Positions 47,893 through 57,178 of a stretch of DNA of 64,000 bases are shown one piece after another (the stretch's first letter is position 1; the number at the start of each line of letters is the position of its first letter). Source of the DNA: Nocardioides marmoriginsengisoli (GTDB lineage: Bacteria > Actinomycetota > Actinomycetes > Propionibacteriales > Nocardioidaceae). The stretch covers positions 444,026 through 508,025 of the forward strand of contig NZ_RJSE01000003.1 in NCBI RefSeq assembly GCF_003725695.1. The letters are read 5' to 3'. The position numbers and the translations under genes are program-made. A model generated the notes under the pieces. It saw nothing but the letters and a program-made list of their open reading frames with translations, was not told the origin of the DNA and ran no database searches.

Positions 47893-47917
47893 TCACACAC
47901 TTGTCACGTGGGTGTGA
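47893..47917. promoter_or_regulatory. Inverted repeat upstream of the 70-residue protein
   Basis: TCACAC (47893-47898) and GTGTGA (47912-47917) form a dyad in the 141-base gap between the BNR gene and the small gene. It is a possible operator. Confidence 0.3.
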
Positions 47918-47976
47918 CCGTGGCGTCCCCTCCGGTCCGTAAGTTCGCCGGTACCAACACAGGGAGGAGAGTCCGG

Positions 47977-48189
47977 ATGAGCTTGATCGAAGCATCACCT
48001 CTGGGCCTCGTGGCACGTTGGTCGACCCGCAGCCAGGAACAGGCACGCCGCAACGCGATGGCGGCCTGCACGGTCCTGACTGCCCGCCGCCTTGAACGTG
48101 TCGAGGTCGAGGAGTTCGTGGCCGGCTACCTGGCCGGCCGTACCGCCAGCACCGAGGAGCAGGCCGCACCGGTCAGCCACGTCGGCTGA
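47977..48189 (+). CDS. Small hypothetical protein (70 residues)
   Basis: A helical, Arg/Glu/Ala-rich protein starting MSLIEASPLGLVARWSTRSQ. The strong ribosome site GGGAGGAGAG, 6-7 bases before the ATG, supports translation at high level. There is no signal peptide or membrane segment. It is not recognised. It is isolated between a divergent BNR gene and a downstream hydrolase with its own leaderless start. Confidence 0.7.
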   Translation: MSLIEASPLGLVARWSTRSQEQARRNAMAACTVLTARRLERVEVEEFVAGYLAGRTASTEEQAAPVSHVG

Positions 48190-48258
48190 GTTCCGCCACG
48201 CGGTGATTTGAGCCACGAACAGCCCCCTTACGCAGCGGGGCTGGGGCACACTCAGCGC

Positions 48259-49179
48259 ATGTCAGCTTCTGCGGTCCCGTTGCACGTCGTCCCCGAGCCG
48301 GAGGACGGCCTCGCCCTGCGCTACTACGACGTGATCGCGGCCGACGGGACCAGGCTTCGCGCCTGGACCAACGACGTGGAGGGGCCGACGGTCCTGCTCT
48401 GCAACGGCCTGGGCACCAACCCGTACGCCTGGCCGGCACTGCTGGACCCCGACTGCGGCGTCCGGGTGATCTCGTGGAACCACCGCGGCACCGGAGGTTC
48501 GGACCGTCCCGAGGACGGCACCCGCGTCGGCATCGACGCCTTCGTCGAGGACGCCCTCGCGGTCCTGGACGACGCCGGCATCGACGCCTGCCCGGTGATG
48601 GGCTGGTCCATGGGCGTCAACACCGCCTTCGAGCTCGCCTTCCTGCACCCGGAGCGGGTCAGCGGGCTCTTCGCCGTCGCCGGCGTGCCCGGCGGCACGT
48701 TCTCCTCGATGCTGGCGCCGCTGCACGTCCCGCGCTTCCTCCGGGCCGCGATCACCGTGAACGCCGCCCGGCTGATGCGGCTCGTCGGCAAGCCGGCCTC
48801 GCTGGTGACCACCCGGCTGCCGATCGGCCCGCGGACCGTCGGCGTGCTGAGCCACAGCGGGTTCATGCTCCCGGTCGCCGACCCCGAGCTGACCGCGATG
48901 ACCGTGCACGGGATGCTGCAGACCCCGGTCGACTGGTACATGCACCTGGCCGTGGAGACCTCCAAGCACGTCCGGGTCTCGCTGCGCTCGATCAACGTAC
49001 CGACGTCGTTCGTGGCCGGACGCTGGGACGTGCTCGCCTCCGCGGCGGACATGCGCACCGCCGCGGAGCGGATCGAGGACGCCGAGTACCACGAGTTCGA
49101 GGCGACCCACTTCGTCGCGATGGAGCACCCCGGTGAGGTGCACGAGCTGCTGCTCGACCTGCTCGATCGCGTGGAGTAG
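48259..49179 (+). CDS. Alpha/beta hydrolase
   Basis: A 306-residue alpha/beta-hydrolase. The nucleophile elbow is GWSMGVN, the oxyanion region LLCNGLGTNPYAW, the acid in AGRWDVLAS and the His in EATHFVAMEHPGE. The substrate is unknown. The ATG at 48259 has CACACT ending 7 bases upstream and no ribosome site (leaderless). An earlier in-frame start 51 bases upstream is not supported. Confidence 0.9.
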   Translation: MSASAVPLHVVPEPEDGLALRYYDVIAADGTRLRAWTNDVEGPTVLLCNGLGTNPYAWPALLDPDCGVRVISWNHRGTGGSDRPEDGTRVGIDAFVEDALAVLDDAGIDACPVMGWSMGVNTAFELAFLHPERVSGLFAVAGVPGGTFSSMLAPLHVPRFLRAAITVNAARLMRLVGKPASLVTTRLPIGPRTVGVLSHSGFMLPVADPELTAMTVHGMLQTPVDWYMHLAVETSKHVRVSLRSINVPTSFVAGRWDVLASAADMRTAAERIEDAEYHEFEATHFVAMEHPGEVHELLLDLLDRVE

Positions 49180-49205
49180 CGGGGTTCCTCGGCTACGTTC
49201 GGGGT

Positions 49206-50321
49206 GTGAAGCCCGTCCTGAGCCTGGTGCCCGCGCTCGCCCTGGTCGCCGCCTGCGGTGGTGGGACCGACGAACCCGACGCGACGCCGAGCCCGACCAG
49301 GGCCTCCACCGGCAGCACGTCCCCGACGACCCCGCCGGCCCCCGCGGCACGCGCCCCGAAGGTGATCGGCACCGTCGCGACCGGCCTCGAGGCGCCCTGG
49401 GGCATCGACTTCCTCCCGGACGGCTCCGCCCTGGTCACCGAGCGCGACAGCGGCCGGATCCTCCGCGTCCACGACGGGAAGGCCGACGAGGTCGGCCGGA
49501 TCGACGAGACCGTGTCCGGGGTCGAGGCCGGGTTGCTCGGCCTGGTCGTCTCGCCGTCGTACGCGCAGGACCGCCGGATCTTCGTCTACACCTCGACCGA
49601 CGACGACAACCGGGTGCTGCGGATGACGTACGCCGACGGGCGGCTGGGAGCTCCGCGAGCCATTCTGACCGGGATCCCGCGCGGCCAGATCCACGACGGC
49701 GGCCGGATGGAGTTCGGGCCGGACGGCGCCTTGTACGTCGCTACCGGCGAGACCGGCGACGGCCCGCTCGCCCAGGACCCCGGTACGACGGCAGGGAAGA
49801 TCCTCCGGATCACCCAGGACGGCGATCCTGCCCCCGGGAACCCGGACCCGTCCTCGCCGGTCTGGACGCTCGGGCACCGCAACGTCCAGGGCCTCGCCTT
49901 CGACCAGGGCGGCAACCTGTGGGCCTCGGAGTTCGGCCAGAACACCTGGGACGAGCTCAACCTGATCGAGAAGGGCACCAACTACGGCTGGCCGGAGGTC
50001 GAAGGCCGCGGCCAGCAGGACCGGTACCGCAACCCGCAGCAGGTCTGGGAGACCTCGAAGGCGTCCCCGTCCGGGCTGGCCTTCGCCGAGGGCCGGCTCT
50101 GGATGGCGTCGCTGCGCGGGGAGCGGCTGTGGCGGATCGACGTGACCGGTGCTCGCGCGACGAACCCGAAGGGCTTCTTCGTCGGCAAGTACGGGCGGAT
50201 GCGCACCGTGGTGGTCGCACCGGACCGGAACCTGTGGGTCACCACGTCCAACACCGATGGACGTGGTGACCCGCAGGCCGGGGACGACCGGATCCTGCTG
50301 GTCGACCCCGGCACGTCATGA
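49206..50321 (+). CDS. PQQ-dependent sugar dehydrogenase-like lipoprotein
   Basis: A 371-residue six-bladed propeller of the soluble glucose/sorbosone dehydrogenase family (PWGIDFLPDGSALVTER, HDGGRMEFGPDGALYVATGE, LGHRNVQGLAFD, EFGQNTWDELNLI). The N-terminus is a lipoprotein signal with lipobox LVAAC, followed by a Thr/Ser/Pro linker, so it is anchored outside the membrane. PQQ may be imported; no pqq genes are in the window. TACGTT ends 7 bases before the GTG, so it is leaderless. Confidence 0.9.
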   Translation: MKPVLSLVPALALVAACGGGTDEPDATPSPTRASTGSTSPTTPPAPAARAPKVIGTVATGLEAPWGIDFLPDGSALVTERDSGRILRVHDGKADEVGRIDETVSGVEAGLLGLVVSPSYAQDRRIFVYTSTDDDNRVLRMTYADGRLGAPRAILTGIPRGQIHDGGRMEFGPDGALYVATGETGDGPLAQDPGTTAGKILRITQDGDPAPGNPDPSSPVWTLGHRNVQGLAFDQGGNLWASEFGQNTWDELNLIEKGTNYGWPEVEGRGQQDRYRNPQQVWETSKASPSGLAFAEGRLWMASLRGERLWRIDVTGARATNPKGFFVGKYGRMRTVVVAPDRNLWVTTSNTDGRGDPQAGDDRILLVDPGTS

Positions 50322-50325
50322 GGAG

Positions 50326-52008
50326 CTAGCGGACGACCCTGAGCACGTCCGAACCCTTGCGGATGTCGGCGAACTGGCCGTACGCCCGCACTGCTGCCTT
50401 GCCGACCTTGCGGCCGACCGGGAACCGCGCCACGAAGACGCCGTTCGGGTTCGCGATGCCGGCCCGGACCTTGACGCCCTTGTAGGTCACCCGGACCCGC
50501 TCGGCCGGCTTGAGCCCGCGGACCGTGACCGTGACCTTCTTGCCGCGCTTGACCTTCGCCGGAGCGACGACGCCGAGGGTCCTCGCCCCGAGCACGTCGG
50601 TCTGCACCGCGGCCGAGCTACCCGACTGGACCCGGGTGGTCAGCACCCGGTTGGCGGTCCCGGCCGGAAGCACCACCGGCACCACGACGGAGCCGGACGG
50701 ACCGGCCACGACCCGCCGGGCGGCACCGATACCGCTGACGCAGACCTTCTCTCCGGGAGCGACGCCCGAGACCGTGTACTTCACGGTGGATCCGGCCTTG
50801 GCGTAGCCGCTGGCGTTGTCGTCGACCTTGTAGGTGCCGACCTTGGCCGGGGCGTACTGCAGGGACGCGAGGCTCCCCGCGGTCGCCCGCTGCCACTGCG
50901 CGGCTGCCGGACCGGTGATGCCGTTCGCACGGGCGGTGGTCACCGCACCGTCGTTCAGGCCGATCGCGCCGGTCGCACCGGTCAGCTGGTTCGCGCAGCC
51001 GGTGACCTCGTCGGCCTGGTGCTGGCGCACCCAGACCGCCGCCTTGGCCGCGGCGGCTGCCGCGGCGGTGTCACCGAGCGCACCGAGCTCGCCGAGCGCC
51101 CAGCCGGCCACGCCGGTGCTGTTGGTGTTCGAGTCCGGGTTGAACTGTCCGCCGCCGAACGAACCGTCGGCGCGCTGCTGCGCGATCAGCCAGTTCTTGG
51201 CGTCGGTGATGGCGCCGCCGACCGCAGGGGTTGCGCGCTGCGGAAGCAGCAGCCGGATCACCGTCGAGGTGGTGTCCTCGTCGGGAGCGCTCTGACCGGC
51301 GGCGACGCCGGACTGGCAGTCCTGCGGCCCGGTCTTGTCCGGCGCGAAGTTCTCGTCGGACTTGTAGAACAACCGGAAGAACCCGTCGTCGCACTGCTGG
51401 GTAAGCAGGAAGTCCCGGACCGAGATCGCCTCCGCGGAGGCGGGGTTGTCGGTGAAGAGGGCCGCGGCGGCGAACGCCTGGCCGACCACGTTGGCGTAGT
51501 CGCCGGACGGGTCCGGGTTGCCGCCGACGACGGCCTTGTCCTCGATGCGACCGGCGATGTTCGGCGCGACCGAGACCAGGCTCTTGAGCCGCGCCACCAG
51601 GTCGACGCCGTCGAAGGTGGTCTTGGGGGTCCCGAGCGACTGGCCGAAGGCGAGCGTCTTCGCCGTGGCACCGGCCGAGTAGCTGCCGGTGGTGGTGATG
51701 TCCCCGGGCTGGAAGTAGCCCTTGGCGACGGCGTCGAAGCCGGACCCGATCCCGTTCACCACCGAGGCCGGCGCGCCGGCCTCGATCAGCGCGGATCCGG
51801 CGTCCAGGGTGACGCCGCAGGTGTACTGGTCGCAGGTCCCGCCGAGGACGCCGTTGACCAGCTGACCGGTGAGCCAGGTGGCCCCGACGGCGAGAGGCCG
51901 GGGGTCGGGGGTGGCGGCCTGTGCCGGGCTGCCGAGGAGCGTGGCTCCGGAGACGGCCAGGGCGGCGGACGCGATCACCGCGGAGACGCGACGAACAAGG
52001 GGCTTCAT
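50326..52008 (-). CDS. Secreted alpha/alpha-toroid (prenyltransferase/transcobalamin-like) protein under B12 control
   Basis: A 560-residue exported protein. The signal peptide is residues 1 to about 32 (VSAVIASAALAVSGATLLG). Residues about 40-380 contain repeats of the prenyltransferase/squalene-cyclase toroid kind (WLIAQQRADGSFGGGQF). Two Ig-like domains follow to the C-terminus. A cobalamin riboswitch precedes it. The same toroid fold is used by animal B12-binding proteins, so extracellular corrinoid capture is an attractive but unproven role. AAGGAAA precedes the ATG. Confidence 0.82.
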   Translation of the reverse strand: MKPLVRRVSAVIASAALAVSGATLLGSPAQAATPDPRPLAVGATWLTGQLVNGVLGGTCDQYTCGVTLDAGSALIEAGAPASVVNGIGSGFDAVAKGYFQPGDITTTGSYSAGATAKTLAFGQSLGTPKTTFDGVDLVARLKSLVSVAPNIAGRIEDKAVVGGNPDPSGDYANVVGQAFAAAALFTDNPASAEAISVRDFLLTQQCDDGFFRLFYKSDENFAPDKTGPQDCQSGVAAGQSAPDEDTTSTVIRLLLPQRATPAVGGAITDAKNWLIAQQRADGSFGGGQFNPDSNTNSTGVAGWALGELGALGDTAAAAAAAKAAVWVRQHQADEVTGCANQLTGATGAIGLNDGAVTTARANGITGPAAAQWQRATAGSLASLQYAPAKVGTYKVDDNASGYAKAGSTVKYTVSGVAPGEKVCVSGIGAARRVVAGPSGSVVVPVVLPAGTANRVLTTRVQSGSSAAVQTDVLGARTLGVVAPAKVKRGKKVTVTVRGLKPAERVRVTYKGVKVRAGIANPNGVFVARFPVGRKVGKAAVRAYGQFADIRKGSDVLRVVR

Positions 52009-52018
52009 GGGTTTCCTT

Positions 52019-52035
52019 CCCGCTGCATGAGCGGG
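52019..52035 (-). promoter_or_regulatory. Hairpin occluding the ribosome site (riboswitch expression platform)
   Basis: CCCGCT-CATGC-AGCGGG forms a 6-pair stem whose 3' end includes the first two G of the GGAAGGAAA ribosome site of the toroid gene. It is consistent with translational control by the riboswitch. Confidence 0.5.
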
Positions 52036-52069
52036 AGGCCGACGCCGCCCGCTGCTTTCCACGACAGCG

Positions 52070-52215
52070 ACTGTTACGAGGGACGTCGAGTGGCGGGTGC
52101 TCCGGCTCGCCGGCCCGGTGCTGCTGGGCCGGCCTACGGTTGCGGGTCAGCGCCGGACTCGGACCGGCTTTCCCCGACCACCGACGCGTGGTCTGCTCCC
52201 CGAGGGAACGCTTGA
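52070..52215 (-). ncRNA. Cobalamin riboswitch
   Basis: On the minus strand the B12-box core GCCGGTCCGAGTCCGGC, then GCTGACCCGCAACCGT, and the 3' element AGCCGGAGCACCCGCC match the conserved cobalamin aptamer in order and spacing. A GC-rich variable stem (GGCCGGCCC...GGGCCGGC) lies between them. The outer ends are approximate. It fills most of the 232-base gap between gatB and the toroid gene and should reduce expression when B12 is abundant. Confidence 0.92.
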
Positions 52216-52240
52216 CCTTACCCCAGCCTCGATTCCGGGC

Positions 52241-53734
52241 TCAGGCCAACTTCTCCAGGATCAGCTCGCGGACCCGGCCGGCGTCGGCCTGACCCTTCAT
52301 GTCCTTCATCACGGCGCCGATCAGAGCACCCGCGGCGGCGTGCTTGCCGTCCCGGATCTTCTCGGCGACGTCCGGGTTGGCCTCGATCGCGCGGTCGATC
52401 GCCTCGCCCAGCGCGCCGTCGTCGGAGACCACGGCCAGCCCTCGGGCCGCCACCACGGCGTCCGGCTCGCCCTCGCCGGCGAGGACGCCGTCGAAGACCT
52501 GGCGGGCCAGCTTGTCGTTCAGGGTGCCGGCGTCGACCAGGGCCTGGATCGCAGCCACCTGCGCCGGGGTGATCGGCAGCTCGGTGAGCTCGACGCCGTC
52601 CTCGTTGGCCCGTCGGGTCAGCTCGGCCACCCACCACTTGCGGGCGGCCTGCGGCGGTGCACCGGCGGCGACGGTCTCGGCGATCAGGCCGACCGCCTCG
52701 GCGGCGACGACGTCGCGCATCTCCAGGTCGGTGAAACCCCAGTCCGCCTGGAGCTGGGCGCGCTGCTCGCGCAGCGGCACCGGCAGGGCGGCCTTCAGCT
52801 CGGCGACCCACTCCCGGCTCGGCGCCACCGGCACCAGGTCGGGCTCCGGGAAGTACCGGTAGTCGTCGGCGTCGGACTTCTCGCGACCCGAGGTGGTCGA
52901 CCCGGTGTCCTCGTGGAAGTGCCGGGTCTCCTGGAGGATCGACTCCCCGGCCTGCAGCAGCGCGGCCTGCCGGGAGACCTCGAAGCGGGCGGCCCGCTCG
53001 ACCGAGCGCAGCGAGTTGACGTTCTTGGTCTCGGTCCGGGTGCCCAGCTCGTCCGAGCCCTTGGGCGCGAGCGACAGGTTGACGTCGCAGCGCATCGAAC
53101 CCTGCTCCATCCGTACGTCGGAGACGTCCAGGCCGAGCAGCAGGTCGCGCAACGTCGCCACGTAGGCGCGGGCGACGGCCGGGGCCTTCTCCCCCGCTCC
53201 GAGGATCGGGCGGGTGACGATCTCGATCAGCGGGATCCCGGCGCGGTTGTAGTCGACCAGCGAGTAGTCAGCGCCCTGGATGCGACCGGTGGCGCCGCCG
53301 ACGTGCAGCGACTTCCCGGTGTCCTCCTCCATGTGCGCGCGCTCGATCTCGACCCGGTACGTCTCCCCGTCAACCTCGACGTCGAGGTACCCGTCGAAGG
53401 CGATCGGCTCGTCGTACTGGGAGGTCTGGAAGTTCTTCGGCATGTCCGGGTAGAAGTAGTTCTTCCGGGCCATCCGGCACCACTCGGCGATCTCGCAGTT
53501 CAGCGCGAGACCGATCCGGATCGCCGACTCGACCGCCTTGCCGTTGATCACCGGCAGCGAGCCGGGCAGGCCGAGGCAGGTCGGGCAGGTCTGGGTGTTC
53601 GGCTCGGCGCCGAACTCCACCGAGCAGCCGCAGAACATCTTGGTGTTCGTGCTCAGCTCGACGTGCACCTCCAGGCCCATGGCCGGGTCGAAGGCGGCGA
53701 TCGCGTCGTCGTACGGCATCAGGGTCTCGGTCAT
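52241..53734 (-). CDS. gatB: Asp-tRNA(Asn)/Glu-tRNA(Gln) amidotransferase subunit B
   Basis: A 497-residue subunit that phosphorylates and amidates the mischarged aminoacyl-tRNA. The [18 protein letters not shown] and [10 protein letters not shown] zinc-site region and the [16 protein letters not shown] motif are visible; the C-terminal YqeY-like tail binds tRNA. The start overlaps the gatA stop by ATGA. It is third in gatC-gatA-gatB. Confidence 0.97.
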   Translation of the reverse strand: MTETLMPYDDAIAAFDPAMGLEVHVELSTNTKMFCGCSVEFGAEPNTQTCPTCLGLPGSLPVINGKAVESAIRIGLALNCEIAEWCRMARKNYFYPDMPKNFQTSQYDEPIAFDGYLDVEVDGETYRVEIERAHMEEDTGKSLHVGGATGRIQGADYSLVDYNRAGIPLIEIVTRPILGAGEKAPAVARAYVATLRDLLLGLDVSDVRMEQGSMRCDVNLSLAPKGSDELGTRTETKNVNSLRSVERAARFEVSRQAALLQAGESILQETRHFHEDTGSTTSGREKSDADDYRYFPEPDLVPVAPSREWVAELKAALPVPLREQRAQLQADWGFTDLEMRDVVAAEAVGLIAETVAAGAPPQAARKWWVAELTRRANEDGVELTELPITPAQVAAIQALVDAGTLNDKLARQVFDGVLAGEGEPDAVVAARGLAVVSDDGALGEAIDRAIEANPDVAEKIRDGKHAAAGALIGAVMKDMKGQADAGRVRELILEKLA

Positions 53735-55296
53735 GCTGCGCCTCCAGGCGTCTCGACAGGCTCGACGTCCGACAACGACGGGGCCTGGTCCAGCAACGGA
53801 CCTCCCCACTCCGCTTCCAGCAGGGCTTCCAGCGCCGCGCCGACCCGGTAGAGCCGGTCGTCGGCCAGGGCCGGGGCCAGGATCTGGAACCCGACCGGCA
53901 GGCCGTCCTCCGGCGCCAGGCCGGCCGGCAGCGAGAGGCCCGGGACTCCGGCCAGGTTCGCCGGAATGGTCGCGATGTCGTTGAGGTACATCGAGACCGG
54001 GTCGTCGAGCTTCTCGCCGAGCTTGAACGCCGTCGTCGGCGCGGTCGGCGAGACCAGGACGTCGGCCTTCTCGAACGCGGCCTCGAAGTCCCGGCTGATC
54101 AGGGTGCGGATCTTCTGCGCCTGGCCGTAGTACGCGTCGTAGTAGCCGCTGGAGAGGGCGTAGGTGCCCAGGATGATCCGGCGCTTCACCTCGTCGCCGA
54201 AGCCGGCGTCGCGGCTCGCCCGCATCACGTCCTCGGCGCTCGGGTCGCCGTCGGGGAGCACCCGCAGGCCGTAGCGCATCGCGTCGAAGCGGGCCAGGTT
54301 CGAGGAGGCCTCGCTCGGCATGATCAGGTAGTAGGCGGCCAGCGCGTGCACGAAGTTCGGGCAGGACACCTCGACGACCTCGGCGCCCGCCTTCACCAGC
54401 AGCGCGACGGACTCGTCGAACCGCTGCTGGACGCCGGCCTGGTAGCCCTCGCCGCCGAGCTCGGTGATCACGCCGACGCGGACGCCGCTCAGGTCACCGG
54501 CGGCACCGGTCCGGGCGGCCTCGGCGAACGAGGCCCACGGGTGGTCGATGCTGGTGGAGTCCCTCGGGTCGTGGCCGCCGATCACGTCGTGCAGCAGCGC
54601 CGAGTCCAGCACCGTCCGGGTCACCGGACCGACCTGGTCGAGCGAGTTGGCCATCGCGACCAGGCCGTAGCGGGAGATGCCGCCGTACGTCGGCTTCAGG
54701 CCGACCGTGCCGGTGACGGCACCCGGCTGGCGGATCGAGCCGCCGGTGTCGGTGCCGATCGCCAGCGGAGCCTCGAACGCGGCCACCGCGGCGGCCGAGC
54801 CGCCGCCGGAGCCGCCGGGGATCCGGTCGAGGTCCCAGGGGTTGTGCGTGGGCCCGTACGCCGAGTGCTCGGTCGAGGAGCCCATCGCGAACTCGTCCAT
54901 GTTGGTCTTGCCGAGGATGGGCAGGCCGGCGTCCTTGAGGCGCTCGACCACGGTCGCGTCGTACGGCGGGATCCAGCCCTCCAGGATCTTCGAGCCGCAG
55001 GTGGTCGGCAGGCCCTCGGTCGCGAGCACGTCCTTGACCGCGATCGGGACGCCGTCGAGCGGGGAGGCGGGCTCACCGGCGGAGCGGCGCGCGTCGGAGG
55101 CGGCCGCCTGAGCCAGGGCGCCTTCGGCGTCGACGTGCAGGAACGCGTGGATGTCGGTGTCCACAGCGGCGATCCGGTCCAGGCAGGCCTGGGTGATCGC
55201 GACGCTGGTGGTCTCGCCGGCGGCGAGCAGGTCGGCCAGCTCGGCGGCGGACTTGTCGAGGAGGCTGGTGCCTCGTTCCTTCCCCTGCTCAGTCAC
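53731..55296 (-). CDS. gatA: Asp-tRNA(Asn)/Glu-tRNA(Gln) amidotransferase subunit A
   Basis: Glutaminase subunit (521 residues) that supplies ammonia. The amidase triad is seen in [10 protein letters not shown] (Lys), [14 protein letters not shown] (Ser) and [12 protein letters not shown] (Ser). The GTG at 55296 overlaps the gatC stop by four bases. The last residues ([11 protein letters not shown]) are encoded by a dispersed repeat (53747-53772). Confidence 0.97.
   Translation of the reverse strand: MTEQGKERGTSLLDKSAAELADLLAAGETTSVAITQACLDRIAAVDTDIHAFLHVDAEGALAQAAASDARRSAGEPASPLDGVPIAVKDVLATEGLPTTCGSKILEGWIPPYDATVVERLKDAGLPILGKTNMDEFAMGSSTEHSAYGPTHNPWDLDRIPGGSGGGSAAAVAAFEAPLAIGTDTGGSIRQPGAVTGTVGLKPTYGGISRYGLVAMANSLDQVGPVTRTVLDSALLHDVIGGHDPRDSTSIDHPWASFAEAARTGAAGDLSGVRVGVITELGGEGYQAGVQQRFDESVALLVKAGAEVVEVSCPNFVHALAAYYLIMPSEASSNLARFDAMRYGLRVLPDGDPSAEDVMRASRDAGFGDEVKRRIILGTYALSSGYYDAYYGQAQKIRTLISRDFEAAFEKADVLVSPTAPTTAFKLGEKLDDPVSMYLNDIATIPANLAGVPGLSLPAGLAPEDGLPVGFQILAPALADDRLYRVGAALEALLEAEWGGPLLDQAPSLSDVEPVETPGGAA
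53747..53772. repeat. Dispersed repeat forming the gatA 3' end
   Basis: On the minus strand TCGGACGTCGAGCCTGTCG followed by AGACGCC differs at one of 26 bases from 57647-57672. It encodes the residues SDVEPVETP near the GatA C-terminus. Confidence 0.7.
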
Positions 55297-55592
55297 TGCT
55301 CATCACCCAGGATCCGCGGGACCGAGAAACGCTGCTGCTCCGACGCCGGGGCACCGGAGAGCGCCTGCTCGGCGGTCAGGCTCGGACGGACGACGTCCTC
55401 GCGGAACACGTTCGTCAGCGGGATCGCGTGCGAGGTCGGCGGGATGTCCGCGGCGGCCACGTCGGCGATCGACGCGATGCTCTCCAGGATCACGGAGAGC
55501 TGGGGCGCGAGGTGGTCGAGCTCGGCGTCGTCGAGGTCGATCCGGGCGAGGTTCGCCAGGTGGGCGACCTCGTCTCGGGTGATGTCAGGCAT
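55293..55592 (-). CDS. gatC: Asp-tRNA(Asn)/Glu-tRNA(Gln) amidotransferase subunit C
   Basis: A 99-residue belt subunit that holds GatA and GatB together ([21 protein letters not shown]-terminal LRED-like [12 protein letters not shown]). I chose the ATG at 55592 by this conserved N-terminus; TAGGAT lies 8 bases upstream. It is the first gene of the amidotransferase operon. Confidence 0.96.
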   Translation of the reverse strand: MPDITRDEVAHLANLARIDLDDAELDHLAPQLSVILESIASIADVAAADIPPTSHAIPLTNVFREDVVRPSLTAEQALSGAPASEQQRFSVPRILGDEQ

Positions 55593-55692
55593 GCGGGCAA
55601 TCCTAGTGGCGTCCGGAACGCCGCCGCGCCCTCCCCCGGCCCCGGGGGAAACCGGTCGCCCGGCACCCGGTCCGCGTCGTAGGTTCGCTCGC

Positions 55693-56052
55693 ATGAGCGA
55701 GCTCCACGACACCCTCCGTACCGACCTCACGACCGCGATGCGCGCCCGTGACACCGACCGGGTGCGGGTGCTGCGGACCGTGCTCGCCGCGATCGCCAAC
55801 GCCGAGGCGCAGCCGGCGGCTGACGCCGGCCCGGTGAGCGCGCGAACCTCCGGCCCGATCGCCGGGGCGGTTTCCGGCCTCGGCGCCACCGAGACCGACC
55901 GGCGGGACCTGAGCGAGGACGAGGTGCGCGCGATCGTGCGCGCCGAGCACGACGAGCGGATCGACGCGGCGGGAGCCCTTCCCGCGCAGGCAGCCGCGCA
56001 GGCGGACGTGCTGCGTGCGGAGGCAGCGCTGCTCGCGGAGTACCTGTCCTAG
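55693..56052 (+). CDS. GatB/YqeY-domain protein
   Basis: A 119-residue helical protein similar to YqeY and to the C-terminal tail of GatB (MSELHDTLRTDLTTAMRARD, VRVLRTVLAAIANAE). It is divergent from gatCAB. The role is unknown; tRNA binding is likely by family. TAGGTT lies 8 bases before the ATG, so the message is almost leaderless. The middle (about 50-70) is an Ala/Gly/Ser loop. Confidence 0.85.
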   Translation: MSELHDTLRTDLTTAMRARDTDRVRVLRTVLAAIANAEAQPAADAGPVSARTSGPIAGAVSGLGATETDRRDLSEDEVRAIVRAEHDERIDAAGALPAQAAAQADVLRAEAALLAEYLS

Positions 56053-56060
56053 GGCTCGCC

Positions 56061-57113
56061 CTAACCCCGGACCAATCCGTCGTCGATCATCTGCTGGAAG
56101 TGCTCGACGACCGACTCGGCGCCCGGACGGAAGGTGATGCCGAGGTCGGCCACCGTCCGGCTGTTGTCGAAGCGCAGCGGGTAGCCGACGTTCAGGTCGA
56201 CGAACTTGCGGGTCAGGCCCGCCACCGGGGCGGCGAGCTTGATCAGCGCCTTGGGGGCCTCGATCAGCGGGAACGACGGCCGGTAGCCGAACTCCGCGCG
56301 CAGCGCCTTGCCGATGTCCAGCATGCTCATCGTCTCGGCGTTCGTGATGTACCGCCCGTGCGCGGCCGGGGTGTAGCCGGCGGCGATGTGCGCCCTGGCC
56401 ACGTCCCGGACGTCGACCACGCCCATCTCCAGCGCCGGGGCGCCGGTGGCGAGCGAGAAGTCGGTGAAGCTGCCCATCGTCCGGAACGTCCCGGACTTGC
56501 TCGCCGTGGTGAGCGAGGGGCCGACCACCAGACCGGGGTGGATGGTGACCAGGTCCCAGCGGTCCTGCGCCCCGGCGATGTCCCAGGCCTCCCGCTCGGC
56601 GACGGTCTTGGAGTACGGGTACGGCTGGTGCTCCAGGGTGCTGGTGGTGTTCCAGTCGTCCTCGGTGAAGCAGTCCTTGCCGCGCATGTCGATGTTGTCG
56701 CCGCAGATCGCGACCACGCTGCTGGTCAGCACCACCCGCTTGACCGTCGCGGACTCCTCAACGCTCCCCAGCACGTTCCGGGTCCCCTCGAGTGCCGGCG
56801 CGACCAGCTGCTTCTGCGGATCGCGGACCTTGCCGAGCAGGAACGGCGACGCCGTGTGCATGACGAGCTCGCAACCCGCCATCGCCTCGGCGTAGCTGCC
56901 CGGCTCGAGCAGCTCGGCCCGGTGCAGGGTCAGCCGGCCCGGGTGCGCCTCGGCGAGCGCGTGCAGGTGCTCCAGCCCCTTCTTCTTCCGGGGGTCGCGC
57001 ACGGTCGCCCGGACGGTGCGGCCGTCCTCGAGCAGGTAGCGGACCAGCCAGCTCGCGACGTACCCGCTGCCGCCGGTGACCAGGACCGGGGACTGGGGGT
57101 CGATGTTCGTCAT
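56061..57113 (-). CDS. Extended SDR / NAD-dependent epimerase-reductase
   Basis: A 350-residue Rossmann enzyme of the dihydroflavonol-4-reductase-like extended SDR group: VTGGSGYVASWLV cofactor loop, catalytic YPYSK and the SSVVAICG strand. It probably reduces an aldehyde or ketone; the substrate is not readable. TACGCT (57120-57125) ends 7 bases before the ATG, so it is leaderless. It is divergent from the DinB-like gene. Confidence 0.9.
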   Translation of the reverse strand: MTNIDPQSPVLVTGGSGYVASWLVRYLLEDGRTVRATVRDPRKKKGLEHLHALAEAHPGRLTLHRAELLEPGSYAEAMAGCELVMHTASPFLLGKVRDPQKQLVAPALEGTRNVLGSVEESATVKRVVLTSSVVAICGDNIDMRGKDCFTEDDWNTTSTLEHQPYPYSKTVAEREAWDIAGAQDRWDLVTIHPGLVVGPSLTTASKSGTFRTMGSFTDFSLATGAPALEMGVVDVRDVARAHIAAGYTPAAHGRYITNAETMSMLDIGKALRAEFGYRPSFPLIEAPKALIKLAAPVAGLTRKFVDLNVGYPLRFDNSRTVADLGITFRPGAESVVEHFQQMIDDGLVRG

Positions 57114-57178
57114 GACGAGAGCGTAGGGCCGCGAAACCGCGGCGCGACAGCGTTTCGAACCGTGAATAGGCTCACCCC

